From the NCBI GenBank assembly GCA_910583765.1, contig CAJTYS010000052.1:1-24675 (forward strand): 24,675 nucleotides of DNA. Direction: 5' to 3'. Origin of the DNA: an uncultured Eubacteriales bacterium (GTDB taxonomy: Bacteria > Bacillota > Clostridia > Peptostreptococcales > Anaerovoracaceae). This document shows, in pieces, positions 14,223 through 22,841 of the stretch. Both the position numbers and the translations under genes were made by a program. The first letter of the stretch is position 1. Each line of letters begins with the position of its first letter. The notes beneath the pieces were generated by a model. That model did not search any database, was not told the DNA's origin, and saw nothing but the letters and a program-made list of their open reading frames with translations.

Positions 14223-15226
14223 TGGATACAAAGATTTTAACAGAAGAAAACATAAAAGAAGCCGCTGGAATCATCAAAAACGGCGGATTAGTGGCCTTTC
14301 CCACAGAGACTGTGTACGGTCTAGGTGCCAATGCTCTGGATCCAGAGGCAGTGGGAAAAGTTTACGAAGCAAAAGGGCGGCCCAGTGACAATCCCATGAT
14401 CGTCCATATTGCCAGAGCCAGCGACATCGGCCAGCTGACACCAAGGCTCAGTCCGGACATCGTGACTTTAATCGAAAACTTCTGGCCAGGTCCCCTCACT
14501 CTGGTGGTGAAGCGAAAAAAAGGCGTTCCTGACCGGACCACAGGCGGCCTGGACACGGTGGGCGTGCGCATGCCGGACAGCCCGCTGGCCCTGCGCTTGA
14601 TCGAGTGGGCTGGCTGTCCCATCGCAGCGCCCAGCGCCAACCTTTCCGGCAAGCCCAGCCCAACGAGAGCTCAAGATGTGATCGAGGATTTAAACGGCAA
14701 AGTGGACGCGATCTTAAAGGGACCGGATTGCAGGGTAGGGATCGAATCCACGGTCCTGGACGTGAGCAGCGAAACGCCCACTGTCCTCAGACCTGGGATC
14801 ATCACGCCGGAAAGCATTGAAGCGGCTATTGGCAAAAAAGTAGCCGTGGACCCAGCGCTTTATGTCAATCGGCCCAGAGATGTGAGCAGCGAAGAATTCA
14901 AACCCAAATCACCGGGCATGAAATACAAACATTACGCTCCAAAAGCGGACATGACAGTCATCGAAGGAAACAGGGACAAAGTAAAGGCGGAGATCGAAAG
15001 ACTGAAAGCCCTCAACGAAAGGCTGGGCAACAAAGTTGGCGTGATCCTCTTTGAGGAAAAAGCCTTTATTGAAGCTGCCCACGATTTCTTCGCCAGACTG
15101 CGGGATCTGGATCGCCAGGAAGTGGACTTGATCCTGGCCGGAGCCCTCAGCGACACGGACGGCGTAGGCTTCGCGGTCATGAACCGCATGCTGAAATCAG
15201 CGGGATACAACATCGTAAGAGTTTAA
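14222..15226 (+). CDS. tsaC: L-threonylcarbamoyladenylate synthase, Sua5 type
   Basis: This 334-residue enzyme makes threonylcarbamoyl-AMP from threonine, bicarbonate and ATP, the first step of the t6A37 modification of ANN-reading tRNAs. Residues about 10-195 form the YrdC domain, with FPTETVYGLGANA, the basic KGRPSDNPMIVHI and SANLSGKPSPT as key motifs. Residues about 200-334 form the extra Sua5 domain, joined by PGMKYKHYAPKA, the mobile linker that covers the active site. It is thus the long Sua5 type (as Bacillus YwlC), not the short TsaC. Its start codon overlaps the prfA stop, so the two are translationally coupled. Confidence 0.95.
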   Translation: MDTKILTEENIKEAAGIIKNGGLVAFPTETVYGLGANALDPEAVGKVYEAKGRPSDNPMIVHIARASDIGQLTPRLSPDIVTLIENFWPGPLTLVVKRKKGVPDRTTGGLDTVGVRMPDSPLALRLIEWAGCPIAAPSANLSGKPSPTRAQDVIEDLNGKVDAILKGPDCRVGIESTVLDVSSETPTVLRPGIITPESIEAAIGKKVAVDPALYVNRPRDVSSEEFKPKSPGMKYKHYAPKADMTVIEGNRDKVKAEIERLKALNERLGNKVGVILFEEKAFIEAAHDFFARLRDLDRQEVDLILAGALSDTDGVGFAVMNRMLKSAGYNIVRV

Positions 15227-15239
15227 AAGGAGAGGATTT

Positions 15240-15686
15240 ATGAAAATAGCCATTGCCAGTGACCACGGCGGTTATTTATTAAAGGAAGAAATCAAAAAAT
15301 ATCTGGCTCAGAGAGACATTGAAGTTCTGGACCTGGGCACGGATTCCGAAGAATCCGTAGATTATCCAGAGTTCGGACATGCCTGCGCAGAGGCAGTGGT
15401 TTCCGGAAAAGCGGACAGAGGCATCGTGTGCTGCGGCACAGGCATTGGAATTTCCATTGCCGCCAACCGTACAAAAGGCATTCGCTGCGCACTCTGCACA
15501 GACACAGGCATGGCGGAACTGACCAGAAAACATAATGATTCCAATATGTTGGCCATGGGCGGCAGGACCACGGACACAGCCACAGCCCTAGCCATCACAA
15601 AAACCTGGCTGGACACGGAATTTGAAGGCGGCCGGCACCAGCGCCGGATCGACATGCTTGACCGTTATGAATCGCAATCAATATAA
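15240..15686 (+). CDS. rpiB: Ribose 5-phosphate isomerase B
   Basis: The 148-residue product belongs to the RpiB/LacAB family and interconverts ribose 5-phosphate and ribulose 5-phosphate in the pentose phosphate pathway. SDHGG (7-11) at the start, catalytic Cys65 in GIVCCGTGIGIS, and His98 in KHNDSN are all present, and the length is usual. AAAGGAGAGG precedes the ATG. The 13-bp gap to the synthase gene indicates co-transcription. A LacA/LacB role is unlikely since no partner gene or tagatose pathway is nearby. Confidence 0.95.
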   Translation: MKIAIASDHGGYLLKEEIKKYLAQRDIEVLDLGTDSEESVDYPEFGHACAEAVVSGKADRGIVCCGTGIGISIAANRTKGIRCALCTDTGMAELTRKHNDSNMLAMGGRTTDTATALAITKTWLDTEFEGGRHQRRIDMLDRYESQSI

Positions 15687-15741
15687 ATCACCAAAGCACA
15701 AGGGCTAGTGAACTGGCTCAGGTCCGAAAGAGAGGTAAAAA

Positions 15742-16371
15742 ATGGGCAAAGTATACGTATTTGATCATCCGTTAATTCAGCACAAAACAGCAATGATCCG
15801 CAAGGAAGAGACCAGCGTCAAAGACTTCCGCGAGCTGGTAAAGGAAATCGCCATGCTCATGGGCTACGAAGCCACAAGGGGCCTTCCATTAGAAGAGGTG
15901 AAGATCACTACCCCAATGTGCGAAACTAACGTCAATATGCTAAAAGGCGAAGACATCGCCATCGTGCCGATCCTGCGGGCAGGCCTGGGTATGGTGGATG
16001 GAATGCTGGCCCTGGTTCCTAACGCAAAGGTAGGACACATTGGGCTTTACAGAGATCCGGACACCCACGAGCCAGTGGAATATTACTGCAAGCTTCCAAA
16101 CGACATTGAAAAACGGGAAATCTTTGTGGTGGATCCCATGCTGGCAACGGGAGGAAGCGCCGCTGCGGCCATTGATTTTATCAAAGCAAGAGGCGGAAAA
16201 AAGATCATTTTTATGTGCCTGATTGCTGCGCCGGAAGGCATCGAAGTGCTGCAAAGAGAGCATCCTGATGTGGACATCTTTATTGCGGCCAAGGATGAAG
16301 GCCTGAACGAACATGCTTACATACTTCCAGGGCTGGGAGATGCGGGCGACCGGCTGTATGGAACAAAATAA
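15742..16371 (+). CDS. upp: Uracil phosphoribosyltransferase
   Basis: This 209-residue salvage enzyme makes UMP from uracil and PRPP. VVDPMLATGGSAAAAI (about 129-144) is the PRPP loop, and the C-terminal GLGDAGDRLYGTK is the uracil-binding end. PILRAGLGM is also typical. Length matches bacterial Upp. The ATG follows AAGAGAGG. It lies in the prfA-rpiB gene cluster, the same neighbourhood seen in Bacillus, 55 bp after rpiB and 18 bp before tyrS. Confidence 0.96.
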   Translation: MGKVYVFDHPLIQHKTAMIRKEETSVKDFRELVKEIAMLMGYEATRGLPLEEVKITTPMCETNVNMLKGEDIAIVPILRAGLGMVDGMLALVPNAKVGHIGLYRDPDTHEPVEYYCKLPNDIEKREIFVVDPMLATGGSAAAAIDFIKARGGKKIIFMCLIAAPEGIEVLQREHPDVDIFIAAKDEGLNEHAYILPGLGDAGDRLYGTK

Positions 16372-16389
16372 TCGATTTTGGAGGAAATT

Positions 16390-17715
16390 ATGAACTTTAT
16401 ACCTGACAGTGTCAGCGAACATACTAATGTATATGATGTGCTCAAAGAGCGGGGATTCATCGAGCAGACCACAGACGATGATGCTATCCGGGAGCTGCTG
16501 GGCAAAGAAAAGATCCGTTTTTACATTGGATTCGACCCTACGGCGGATTGTCTTCACGTAGGACATTTCATGCAGGTCATCATTATGATGTACATGCAGA
16601 AATACGGCCACACCCCAGTGGTCCTCATCGGCGGCGGCACCGGCATGATCGGCGACCCTTCCGGAAGAACGGACATGCGGCAGATGATGAGCCTGGAAAC
16701 TATCCAGCACAACTGCGACCAGTTCAAAAAGCTCTTTGACCAGTTCATCGACTTTGACGATGAATGGAATTACACGGGAAATGACGGTGTTTACAAACCA
16801 GGCAGGGAAAACAAAACGCCGACCGCAGGAAAGGCAGTGGCGGTCAACAACGCGGAATGGCTGCGCCCGCTGAACTACGTGGAATTCATCCGGGAAGTGG
16901 GCAAGCATTTCAGCGTCAACAACATGCTGCGGGCCGAATGCTTCAAGCAGCGGATGGAAAAGGGCCTTTCTTTCCTGGAATTCAACTACATGCTGATGCA
17001 GAGCTATGACTTCATGGTCATGGCCAGGGATTTTGACGTGAAAATGCAGTTCGGCGGAAACGACCAGTGGTCCAACATTCTGGGCGGCATCGAACTGACG
17101 AGAAAAGCCTGTGACAAACAAGTCTACGGCATGACCTTCTCCCTGCTGACCACCAGTGAAGGAAAGAAAATGGGCAAGACCCAAAAGGGCGCGTTGTGGC
17201 TCAATGCGGAGAAAACTTCACCGTACGAATTTTATCAGTACTGGAGAAACGTGGCAGATGCTGACGTGGAAAAATGTCTGCGCATGCTCACCTTCCTGCC
17301 AATGGATGAAGTGCGGAGACTGGCTTCCCTGAAAGACCAGGAGATCAACAAGGCTAAAGAAATTTTGGCTTATGAAGTGACTAAGCTGGTCCACGGCGAG
17401 GAAGAAGCGAAAAAAGCCCAGGAAGGCGCAAGAGCAGCCTTTGGCGGCGGTGGAAATCTGGACAACATCCCGAAGGTGGAAAAAGCCAAAGCCGATTTTG
17501 AAGGCGAAGGCATAGGTGTGGTGACTTTCATCAAAGAGCTGGGTCTGGTGCCAAGCAATCGGGAAGGCTTTATGACCATCGAGCAGGGCGGCCTGAAGCT
17601 GGACGGCGAAAAGGTGACGGACAAAAAGATGATGGTCACAGTTGACACGTTCAAGGATGGGAAACTTCTGGTAGAAAAAGGAAAGAAGAAAAAACTAGTG
17701 GTGGAACTGAAATAA
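16390..17715 (+). CDS. tyrS: Tyrosyl-tRNA synthetase
   Basis: The 441-residue class I synthetase charges tRNA-Tyr. The HIGH-type motif is HVGH (56-59) in FDPTADCLHVGHFMQ, and the KMSKS-type loop is KMGKT (260-264). DQWSNILGGIELTRK lies between them, and an S4 RNA-binding domain occupies the last 80 residues (GGLKLDGEKVTDKK). I chose the ATG at 16390 after GGAGGAAAT; a TTG at 16378 would precede this ribosome binding site. It is the last gene of the operon and ends at a strong terminator. No T-box leader precedes it, which is notable because tyrS of Firmicutes is often T-box controlled. Confidence 0.97.
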   Translation: MNFIPDSVSEHTNVYDVLKERGFIEQTTDDDAIRELLGKEKIRFYIGFDPTADCLHVGHFMQVIIMMYMQKYGHTPVVLIGGGTGMIGDPSGRTDMRQMMSLETIQHNCDQFKKLFDQFIDFDDEWNYTGNDGVYKPGRENKTPTAGKAVAVNNAEWLRPLNYVEFIREVGKHFSVNNMLRAECFKQRMEKGLSFLEFNYMLMQSYDFMVMARDFDVKMQFGGNDQWSNILGGIELTRKACDKQVYGMTFSLLTTSEGKKMGKTQKGALWLNAEKTSPYEFYQYWRNVADADVEKCLRMLTFLPMDEVRRLASLKDQEINKAKEILAYEVTKLVHGEEEAKKAQEGARAAFGGGGNLDNIPKVEKAKADFEGEGIGVVTFIKELGLVPSNREGFMTIEQGGLKLDGEKVTDKKMMVTVDTFKDGKLLVEKGKKKKLVVELK

Positions 17716-17722
17716 GATTTTG

Positions 17723-17758
17723 GCAAGTAAGCCGGGTGAAACGCCCGGCTTTTGCTTG
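17723..17758 (+). terminator. Intrinsic terminator of the prfA-tyrS operon
   Basis: AGCCGGG (17730-17736) pairs with CCCGGCT (17744-17750), followed by TTT. The stem can be extended by GCAAG/CTTGC outside. The remaining bases to the convergent antiporter stop hold nothing recognisable. Confidence 0.9.
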
Positions 17759-17872
17759 CTATATGGGAACTATGGTTTGCGATATTTCCAGAATACCAAT
17801 AAAGATTACTACTGAAAACGAATTGGTAAAGTATGCTTTTGAAAGCCTCTGTTATTAGCGCAACACACTTTT

Positions 17873-19264
17873 TTACGCCATTGCGTATCCAAAGATCGCA
17901 AATAAAATCGCTGACAATGTTCCTGAAATCAGCCCATAAGGCAGCTGCGTGATCGCATGCTCCATATTGTCTATTTTCGCCATGCTTGAAACAAAGACAG
18001 TCATATCTGTGTAGAAGCACACATGTGCGCCAAAAGCCGCACCATTGATGATCGCTGCCATAGTAAGAACAGGATCGGCACCGATGGAAAAGGCCAAAGG
18101 CATTCCGACAGTCGCAAACACTGCCGTGATACCCCAATTGCTTCCTGTCGTGAAGGTCAGCAGGCAGCAGATGATGAACGAAGCGCATGGGAACAGCTCT
18201 GGAATAACAAGAGGCTCAACGATACTGATGATATAATCAGGCATTCCCAGAGCAACAACCGCATCCCGCATCAGATATGCGCAGAATACGATGATCATCA
18301 TGGGATACAAGGCTACGGCACCGGAAATGATCGCATCCAGAAGCTTTGTCCAGGTGGCCAGGCGCATAATCAGGCCCACAGCGATCAAAATTCCGTCTGT
18401 GAGCAAAAGGCCATAAAGAAGATCCTGATAAACAAAGACTGATATAGTGAGAATGATGATGCTTCCGATGAAACAGCCGATTTTCAAAACTGAGTTTCCT
18501 TTCGCTACGCTTTTATGACTATTTTCTTCAAAGTCTATGATGCTCTCTACAGCCGCATTAAATTTATCGCTTCTTTCACTGTAAAGCCTGCCCGTCTGCT
18601 CAGCGGTTGTGTAAGCTTTTTTCATAGCACCCAGCTTTGGCAGCCACCCCATCGTGTAAAGAAACAGCACGATCAAGGTGATCCAACCATAGAATAAAAA
18701 TGGGATCACATGCAGATAAATTTCAAAAGGGTTCCCTAGATTGCTTAACTCGTCATATTTGCCGAAAATCCCCTGATAAAAAGCAGCCCAGGATGTGATG
18801 GGAATCAGCGCCGCAAAAGTGACACCCAGGGCATCCATCATATAGGCAAAGGATGCTCTAGGAATCTTATGCTTGTCATATAAAGGAGTCATTTGCCCCA
18901 ATACCGTTGTTCTAAGCGCATCGTCTATAAATAGGATTATAGCGAATAGCCATGTCCACAAGAAAAGTCCTCTTCCGGATTTTACTCTTCTTGACATAAA
19001 AAGCAACATTTGGTCTGTAGCGCCTGTTACTTGCAGCACACCGACAAAGGCTCCGATAAAAACAAAAATAAGCAACAGCCACACGGTATCGCCATCCATA
19101 CCAACACCGTACAAGCCATCCATGATCGTATTTAAAAAATCTTTCTTCCCTATAAGAATAAATGCTACCGCTGCGCCGATTATCAAGGAAGAAGTCGTTT
19201 TCTTTGTAGTGACCGCAACGATCAACAGTATAATTACAGGTAACAGAGTAATTGCTCCGCTCAT
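17873..19264 (-). CDS. NhaC-family Na+/H+ antiporter
   Basis: This 463-residue polytopic inner-membrane protein belongs to the NhaC/MleN group (COG1757), which exchanges Na+ for H+ or couples organic acids to these ions. Diagnostic blocks are FIDDALRTTVLGQMTPLYDKH, ALIPITSWAAFYQGIFGKYDE, LTFTTGSNWGITAV and IINGAAFGAHVCFYTD. About 11-12 hydrophobic segments are spread along the chain, with a soluble loop around residues 220-265. The ATG follows AAAGAGGTG. It is transcribed alone, towards the prfA operon terminator. Whether it exchanges only ions or also a carboxylate cannot be told by eye. Confidence 0.88.
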   Translation of the reverse strand: MSGAITLLPVIILLIVAVTTKKTTSSLIIGAAVAFILIGKKDFLNTIMDGLYGVGMDGDTVWLLLIFVFIGAFVGVLQVTGATDQMLLFMSRRVKSGRGLFLWTWLFAIILFIDDALRTTVLGQMTPLYDKHKIPRASFAYMMDALGVTFAALIPITSWAAFYQGIFGKYDELSNLGNPFEIYLHVIPFLFYGWITLIVLFLYTMGWLPKLGAMKKAYTTAEQTGRLYSERSDKFNAAVESIIDFEENSHKSVAKGNSVLKIGCFIGSIIILTISVFVYQDLLYGLLLTDGILIAVGLIMRLATWTKLLDAIISGAVALYPMMIIVFCAYLMRDAVVALGMPDYIISIVEPLVIPELFPCASFIICCLLTFTTGSNWGITAVFATVGMPLAFSIGADPVLTMAAIINGAAFGAHVCFYTDMTVFVSSMAKIDNMEHAITQLPYGLISGTLSAILFAIFGYAMA

Positions 19265-19482
19265 TAAATCACCTCTTTTTTACATGAACTAAAATACAAC
19301 ATATCAACTCAGCTGCCTCTTGTGTCACCTCCCTCCATGAAACCGCAGCTCGGTGCAAGTTACAATCATTAATTACGCAAATACGATGCCAAGTCAGAAA
19401 TACGTGAAATTTCAATGTCTTCAGAAAACTTCGTTGCATGTGGAAAACATGCCTGTTCCGGCCAATTGTCAAGAACTTTGAC

Positions 19483-19511
19483 AGTATAAGAGTTTTTCTA
19501 ATGAGTTGCAA
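19483..19511 (-). promoter_or_regulatory. Putative promoter of the antiporter gene
   Basis: On the minus strand TTGCAA (19506-19511) and TATACT (19483-19488) are spaced 17 bp. It would give a leader of about 210 bases, which has no gene; I recognise no known riboswitch in it. The whole gap 19265-19734 is 470 bp without a gene. Confidence 0.5.
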
Positions 19512-19734
19512 TTATGCACTACAGTTGTTTAAAAACAACGATCTGTTTCCCTGCGAGCACAATGTCATTGCTTGTGCTCTCTTCTCATACTATAATTTTC
19601 AAATCGGCTTTGTCATTATAGCATCACAGGGAAATCATGGCTTTTCCATTTTTTTTCTTGAGAAAAGGGCAGAATTTTTGCGAGAAATATGGTAATATAA
19701 GTGTTAATCAAAATAAAGGGGATCAAAAGGGGAA

Positions 19735-20529
19735 ATGAACAGGAAGGAGGAAAGCCCAGCGCTGAAAGCGCTAGTAGGTGTTCTGATTTTTCTAGTGTTC
19801 GCAGGGTTTTATTTTTACCTGGCACCTTATGTCAGTGATGGAGTAGGCGATGGCAGCGGACAGACCAAGGGACAGACAGACAGCGCAGGCGGCATGAACA
19901 CCGCTGGCCCAGAGGTGAGCCCTGCTGCTCCTGAAGGACAGACGCAGCCACCTGCCACTGACAAATCATCGGAATACTTGATACTAGTCAACAAGACCCA
20001 CGGTCTGCGCAAAACTTATGAACCGAAAGACCTGAGGAAAGTCAGGTCTGCGGCAAAAGACAGGGACGCTGAGTACCAGAAACTGCGCAAGGCTGCGGCC
20101 AAAGCCTTTAATGACTTGGCCGCTGGGGCAAAAGCGGCAGGATATACCATCAAGCTGACTACCGGATACCGGCCCTATTCCTATCAAAAGACGCTGTACA
20201 AGCAGTACATTGACATGGATGGAAAGGACAAAGCCGAGCAGTACAGCGCAAAACCGGGTTACAGCGAGCATCAGACAGGCCTAAGCGCAGACGTGTCGTC
20301 ACCCTCCGTGGGATACCGGCTGGTGAGGAAATACGGCAGGACGAAAGCAGGGAAATGGCTGGCGGAGAACGGTCACTACTACGGATTTATCATCCGTTAT
20401 CCAAAGGGGAAAGAGGAAATCACAGGGTACGAGTACGAGCCGTGGCACATTCGTTATGTGGGAAAGGAAGCGGCGGCGGAAATTTATGAAAGGCAGCTGA
20501 CTCTCGAGGAATATCTGGGAGAGTCGTAA
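19735..20529 (+). CDS. VanY-type D-alanyl-D-alanine carboxypeptidase (peptidase M15B), membrane anchored
   Basis: The 264-residue protein has an N-terminal membrane anchor (about residues 10-30), a low-complexity Gly/Pro/Ala/Thr linker to about residue 80, and an extracellular M15B catalytic domain. Zinc ligands are His179 and Asp186 in SEHQTGLSADV and His238 in EPWHIRYVG, with Glu235 as the catalytic base. It should trim the terminal D-alanine of peptidoglycan stem peptides. No van resistance genes are adjacent, so a cell-wall maintenance role is more likely than glycopeptide resistance. The start is not certain: the ATG at 19735 has GGGG only two bases upstream. A 42-bp gap to guaB suggests co-transcription. 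Confidence 0.9.
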   Translation: MNRKEESPALKALVGVLIFLVFAGFYFYLAPYVSDGVGDGSGQTKGQTDSAGGMNTAGPEVSPAAPEGQTQPPATDKSSEYLILVNKTHGLRKTYEPKDLRKVRSAAKDRDAEYQKLRKAAAKAFNDLAAGAKAAGYTIKLTTGYRPYSYQKTLYKQYIDMDGKDKAEQYSAKPGYSEHQTGLSADVSSPSVGYRLVRKYGRTKAGKWLAENGHYYGFIIRYPKGKEEITGYEYEPWHIRYVGKEAAAEIYERQLTLEEYLGES

Positions 20530-20571
20530 GGCTGATGATATGATGTTTGGAGAAAGCAAGGAGGACAAAAC

Positions 20572-22083
20572 ATGGCAGTATATTTCAACGAACCATCCAG
20601 GACATTCAGTGAGTATTTGTTGGTACCAGGGTATTCCTCAAAGGAATGCCGAGTGGACAATGTGAGTCTGAAAACACCGGTGGTCAAGTTCAAGAAGGGC
20701 GAGGAATCCCAGATTAACATGAAGATTCCGCTGGTTTCCGCCATCATGCAGGCGGTATCGGACGACAACCTGGCGGTGGCTCTGGCAAAAGAGGGGGGCA
20801 TTTCCTTTATCTTTGGCTCCCAGACCATTGAAAACCAGGCGGCCATGGTGAAGCGGGTAAAAGACCACAAGGCGGGATTCGTGACTAGCGACGCGAACAT
20901 CAGGCCAGAGCAGACTCTGGGGGAATTGTTGGAATTGAAAAAGCGGACAGGCCATTCCACTACAGCAGTCACAGAGGACGGGACAGCAGCCGGTAAATTG
21001 GTGGGCATCGTCACCAGCCGCGACTATCGGATCAGCCGCATGTCTTTGGAAACAAAAGTAAAAGAGTTCATGACCCCATTTGAAAAGTTAATCTATGTGA
21101 AAGAAGGGGCCAGCCTTTCCGAAGCCAACGATGTTTTGTGGGACAACAAGCTGAACACGGTTCCGGTGATCGATGACAACCAGAGACTGACCCACTTTGT
21201 CTTCCGAAAGGATTACGACACCCACAAAGCTTATCCAAACGAATTGCTGGACGAGCACAAGCGCTACATGGTAGGCGCGGGCGTGAACACTCGGGACTAC
21301 GCAGAGCGGATTCCGGCCCTGGTAGAAGCGGGCGCTGACGTGCTCTGTATTGACTCTTCCGAAGGCTTTTCCGAATGGCAGAAAGATACCTTGGATTTTG
21401 TTCGTGAAAAGTACGGAGATTCCGTGAAAATCGGCGCGGGAAACGTAGTGGATAAAGAAGGCTTCAATTACCTTGCGGAAGCAGGCGCGGACTTTATCAA
21501 GATCGGTATCGGCGGCGGCTCCATCTGCATCACCAGAGAGCAAAAGGGCATTGGCCGGGGCCAGGCCAGCGCGGTCATCGAAGTGGCGCAGGCGAGAAAC
21601 GAGTACTATGAAAAGACCGGCATCTACATCCCGATTTGCTCGGACGGGGGCATTGTCTATGACTATCACATGACTTTGGCCCTGGCCATGGGCGCTGACT
21701 TTATCATGCTGGGCCGGTACTTCTCTCGGTTCGACGAGTCTCCGACTAACAAGCTGAACATCAATGGTAATTATGTGAAAGAATACTGGGGCGAAGGCTC
21801 CAACAGAGCCCGCAACTGGCAGCGCTACGACATGGGCGGCGACAGCAAGCTTTCCTTTGAAGAGGGTGTTGACTCCTATGTTCCATACGCCGGCGCGCTC
21901 AGCGACAACGTGCGCTACTCCCTGCAAAAGGTGAAATCCACCATGTGCAACTGCGGTGCGCTGACCATTCCGGAATTGCAGGAAAAAGCAAAGATGACCA
22001 TTGTTTCGGCCACCAGCCTGGTAGAAGGCGGCGCGCACGATGTGATCCTCAAAGAAACCTCCAGCAGTAGCAATCTGCGGTAA
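20572..22083 (+). CDS. guaB: IMP dehydrogenase, Tritrichomonas foetus-like type
   Basis: This 503-residue enzyme oxidises IMP to XMP with NAD+, the first committed step of GMP synthesis. Catalytic Cys319 lies in GIGGGSICIT, the mobile flap Arg418-Tyr419 in NWQRYDMGG, NAD-site Asp261 in CIDSSEGFSEWQ, and Glu431 in FEEGVDSYVPY. Two CBS domains occupy about residues 105-220 inside the barrel. The N-terminus (MAVYFNEPSRTFSEYLLVPG) and overall length differ from the roughly 485-residue common bacterial form and match what I recall of the T. foetus enzyme, with identical residue numbers. The ATG follows AAGGAGGAC. guaA is downstream in the same direction but has its own promoter. Confidence 0.95.
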   Translation: MAVYFNEPSRTFSEYLLVPGYSSKECRVDNVSLKTPVVKFKKGEESQINMKIPLVSAIMQAVSDDNLAVALAKEGGISFIFGSQTIENQAAMVKRVKDHKAGFVTSDANIRPEQTLGELLELKKRTGHSTTAVTEDGTAAGKLVGIVTSRDYRISRMSLETKVKEFMTPFEKLIYVKEGASLSEANDVLWDNKLNTVPVIDDNQRLTHFVFRKDYDTHKAYPNELLDEHKRYMVGAGVNTRDYAERIPALVEAGADVLCIDSSEGFSEWQKDTLDFVREKYGDSVKIGAGNVVDKEGFNYLAEAGADFIKIGIGGGSICITREQKGIGRGQASAVIEVAQARNEYYEKTGIYIPICSDGGIVYDYHMTLALAMGADFIMLGRYFSRFDESPTNKLNINGNYVKEYWGEGSNRARNWQRYDMGGDSKLSFEEGVDSYVPYAGALSDNVRYSLQKVKSTMCNCGALTIPELQEKAKMTIVSATSLVEGGAHDVILKETSSSSNLR

Positions 22084-22330
22084 GGCTTGATAATATCGGA
22101 GGCTGGATTTACGCAGGGCAAGAAAGGTGCGTTTGCCAGAACTAACGAATGAGATTGTTAAAGCCAAGGAATGGCTTTATGGCTAAGCATCCAACGCTTT
22201 AGCGCTTTGGACTCGGGCTTGACTCGAGCAGAGAAAGAACCCGGCGCATTGCTGCCAAAGACATAGAGAATAGATCAGGATTTTAGGCTGCCTGGGCTCG
22301 TCATACTTGTTAAAAACATATTGATGTGAG

Positions 22331-22369
22331 AAACGGCATGACTCTGTAATAGGGGTTGTGCCGTTTTCT
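22331..22369 (+). terminator. Putative terminator in the guaB-guaA gap
   Basis: AAACGGCA (22331-22338) pairs perfectly with TGCCGTTT (22359-22366), then TCTG, with a 20-base loop. It is the best candidate for the end of the guaB transcript, though the T tract is short. The preceding 250 bases have no recognisable gene. Confidence 0.5.
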
Positions 22370-22447
22370 GATTCCAGCACAGATGATCCGTGGAAACGCA
22401 AAGGCAAAATTCAAATCGAGCAACTTCAGCTGCCGGCTACCAGTTCT

Positions 22448-22489
22448 TTTTACCACTAAAAGAATATTTTTTCCTATTTGGTGGTAAAA
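22448..22489. repeat. Inverted repeat pair 1, TTACCACC motif
   Basis: TTTTACCACTAAA (22448-22460) faces TATTTGGTGGTAAAA (22475-22489) around a short AT-rich loop. Together with the pair at 22606-22643 it gives four half-sites in about 200 bp upstream of guaA. Confidence 0.65.
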
Positions 22490-22605
22490 TGCTGACGTAA
22501 AAAGGTCATTTGATGGGGGTTAATAGGTAATATATAGAAAATATTTACTATTATCCAGTTAAATATGAGAATGACTTCCAATATATGCTAAAATGAAAAA
22601 CGGCG

Positions 22606-22643
22606 TTACCACCAATAGAAAAATTTTAATCATTTGGTGGTAA
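22606..22643. repeat. Inverted repeat pair 2, TTACCACC motif
   Basis: TTACCACCAATAG (22606-22618) faces CATTTGGTGGTAA (22631-22643) with a 12-base AT-rich spacer, the same design as pair 1. The two may be operators or the ends of a small non-coding element. The rest of the 758-bp gap (22084-22841) holds a putative terminator and the guaA promoter. Confidence 0.65.
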
Positions 22644-22765
22644 AGACTTTGGTAGGGTAAATTTGCGATCCTGCGTATTATGGCCGTTAAAGAAATGGTT
22701 CAATATTCTGAGGGGTCTTGTATTGCTTTGGAAAATGGATTTTTATAGAAGCCTTTTGTTTTTAA

Positions 22766-22794
22766 TTGTAAATTTCACTGTTTTCTTGTAAAAT
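22766..22794 (+). promoter_or_regulatory. Promoter of guaA
   Basis: TTGTAA (22766-22771) and TAAAAT (22789-22794) are spaced 17 bp. The leader would be only about 40 bases, too short for a purine riboswitch. Confidence 0.65.
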
Positions 22795-22841
22795 AAAGTG
22801 GTGATAATTTACGAAAACGCAAGCAGAGAAGGTGAGATTTT

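Noticed and set aside
15687..16389. T-box leader before tyrS
   Set aside because: tyrS follows upp by 18 bp inside an operon; no T-box sequence is visible.
15940..17184. 414-codon open frame on the minus strand
   Set aside because: It lies antisense over upp and tyrS, both certain; its composition (His/Phe-rich, no domain) is that of a shadow frame.
19269..19511. 80-codon frame in the antiporter leader
   Set aside because: Starts with a non-ATG codon inside the putative promoter and has no ribosome binding site.
21088..22167. 359-codon open frame on the minus strand
   Set aside because: Antisense to guaB, no ribosome binding site or recognisable domain.
22084..22841. Purine riboswitch before guaA
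   Set aside because: The paired-loop signature of the class is not seen, and the likely guaA leader is only about 40 bases.
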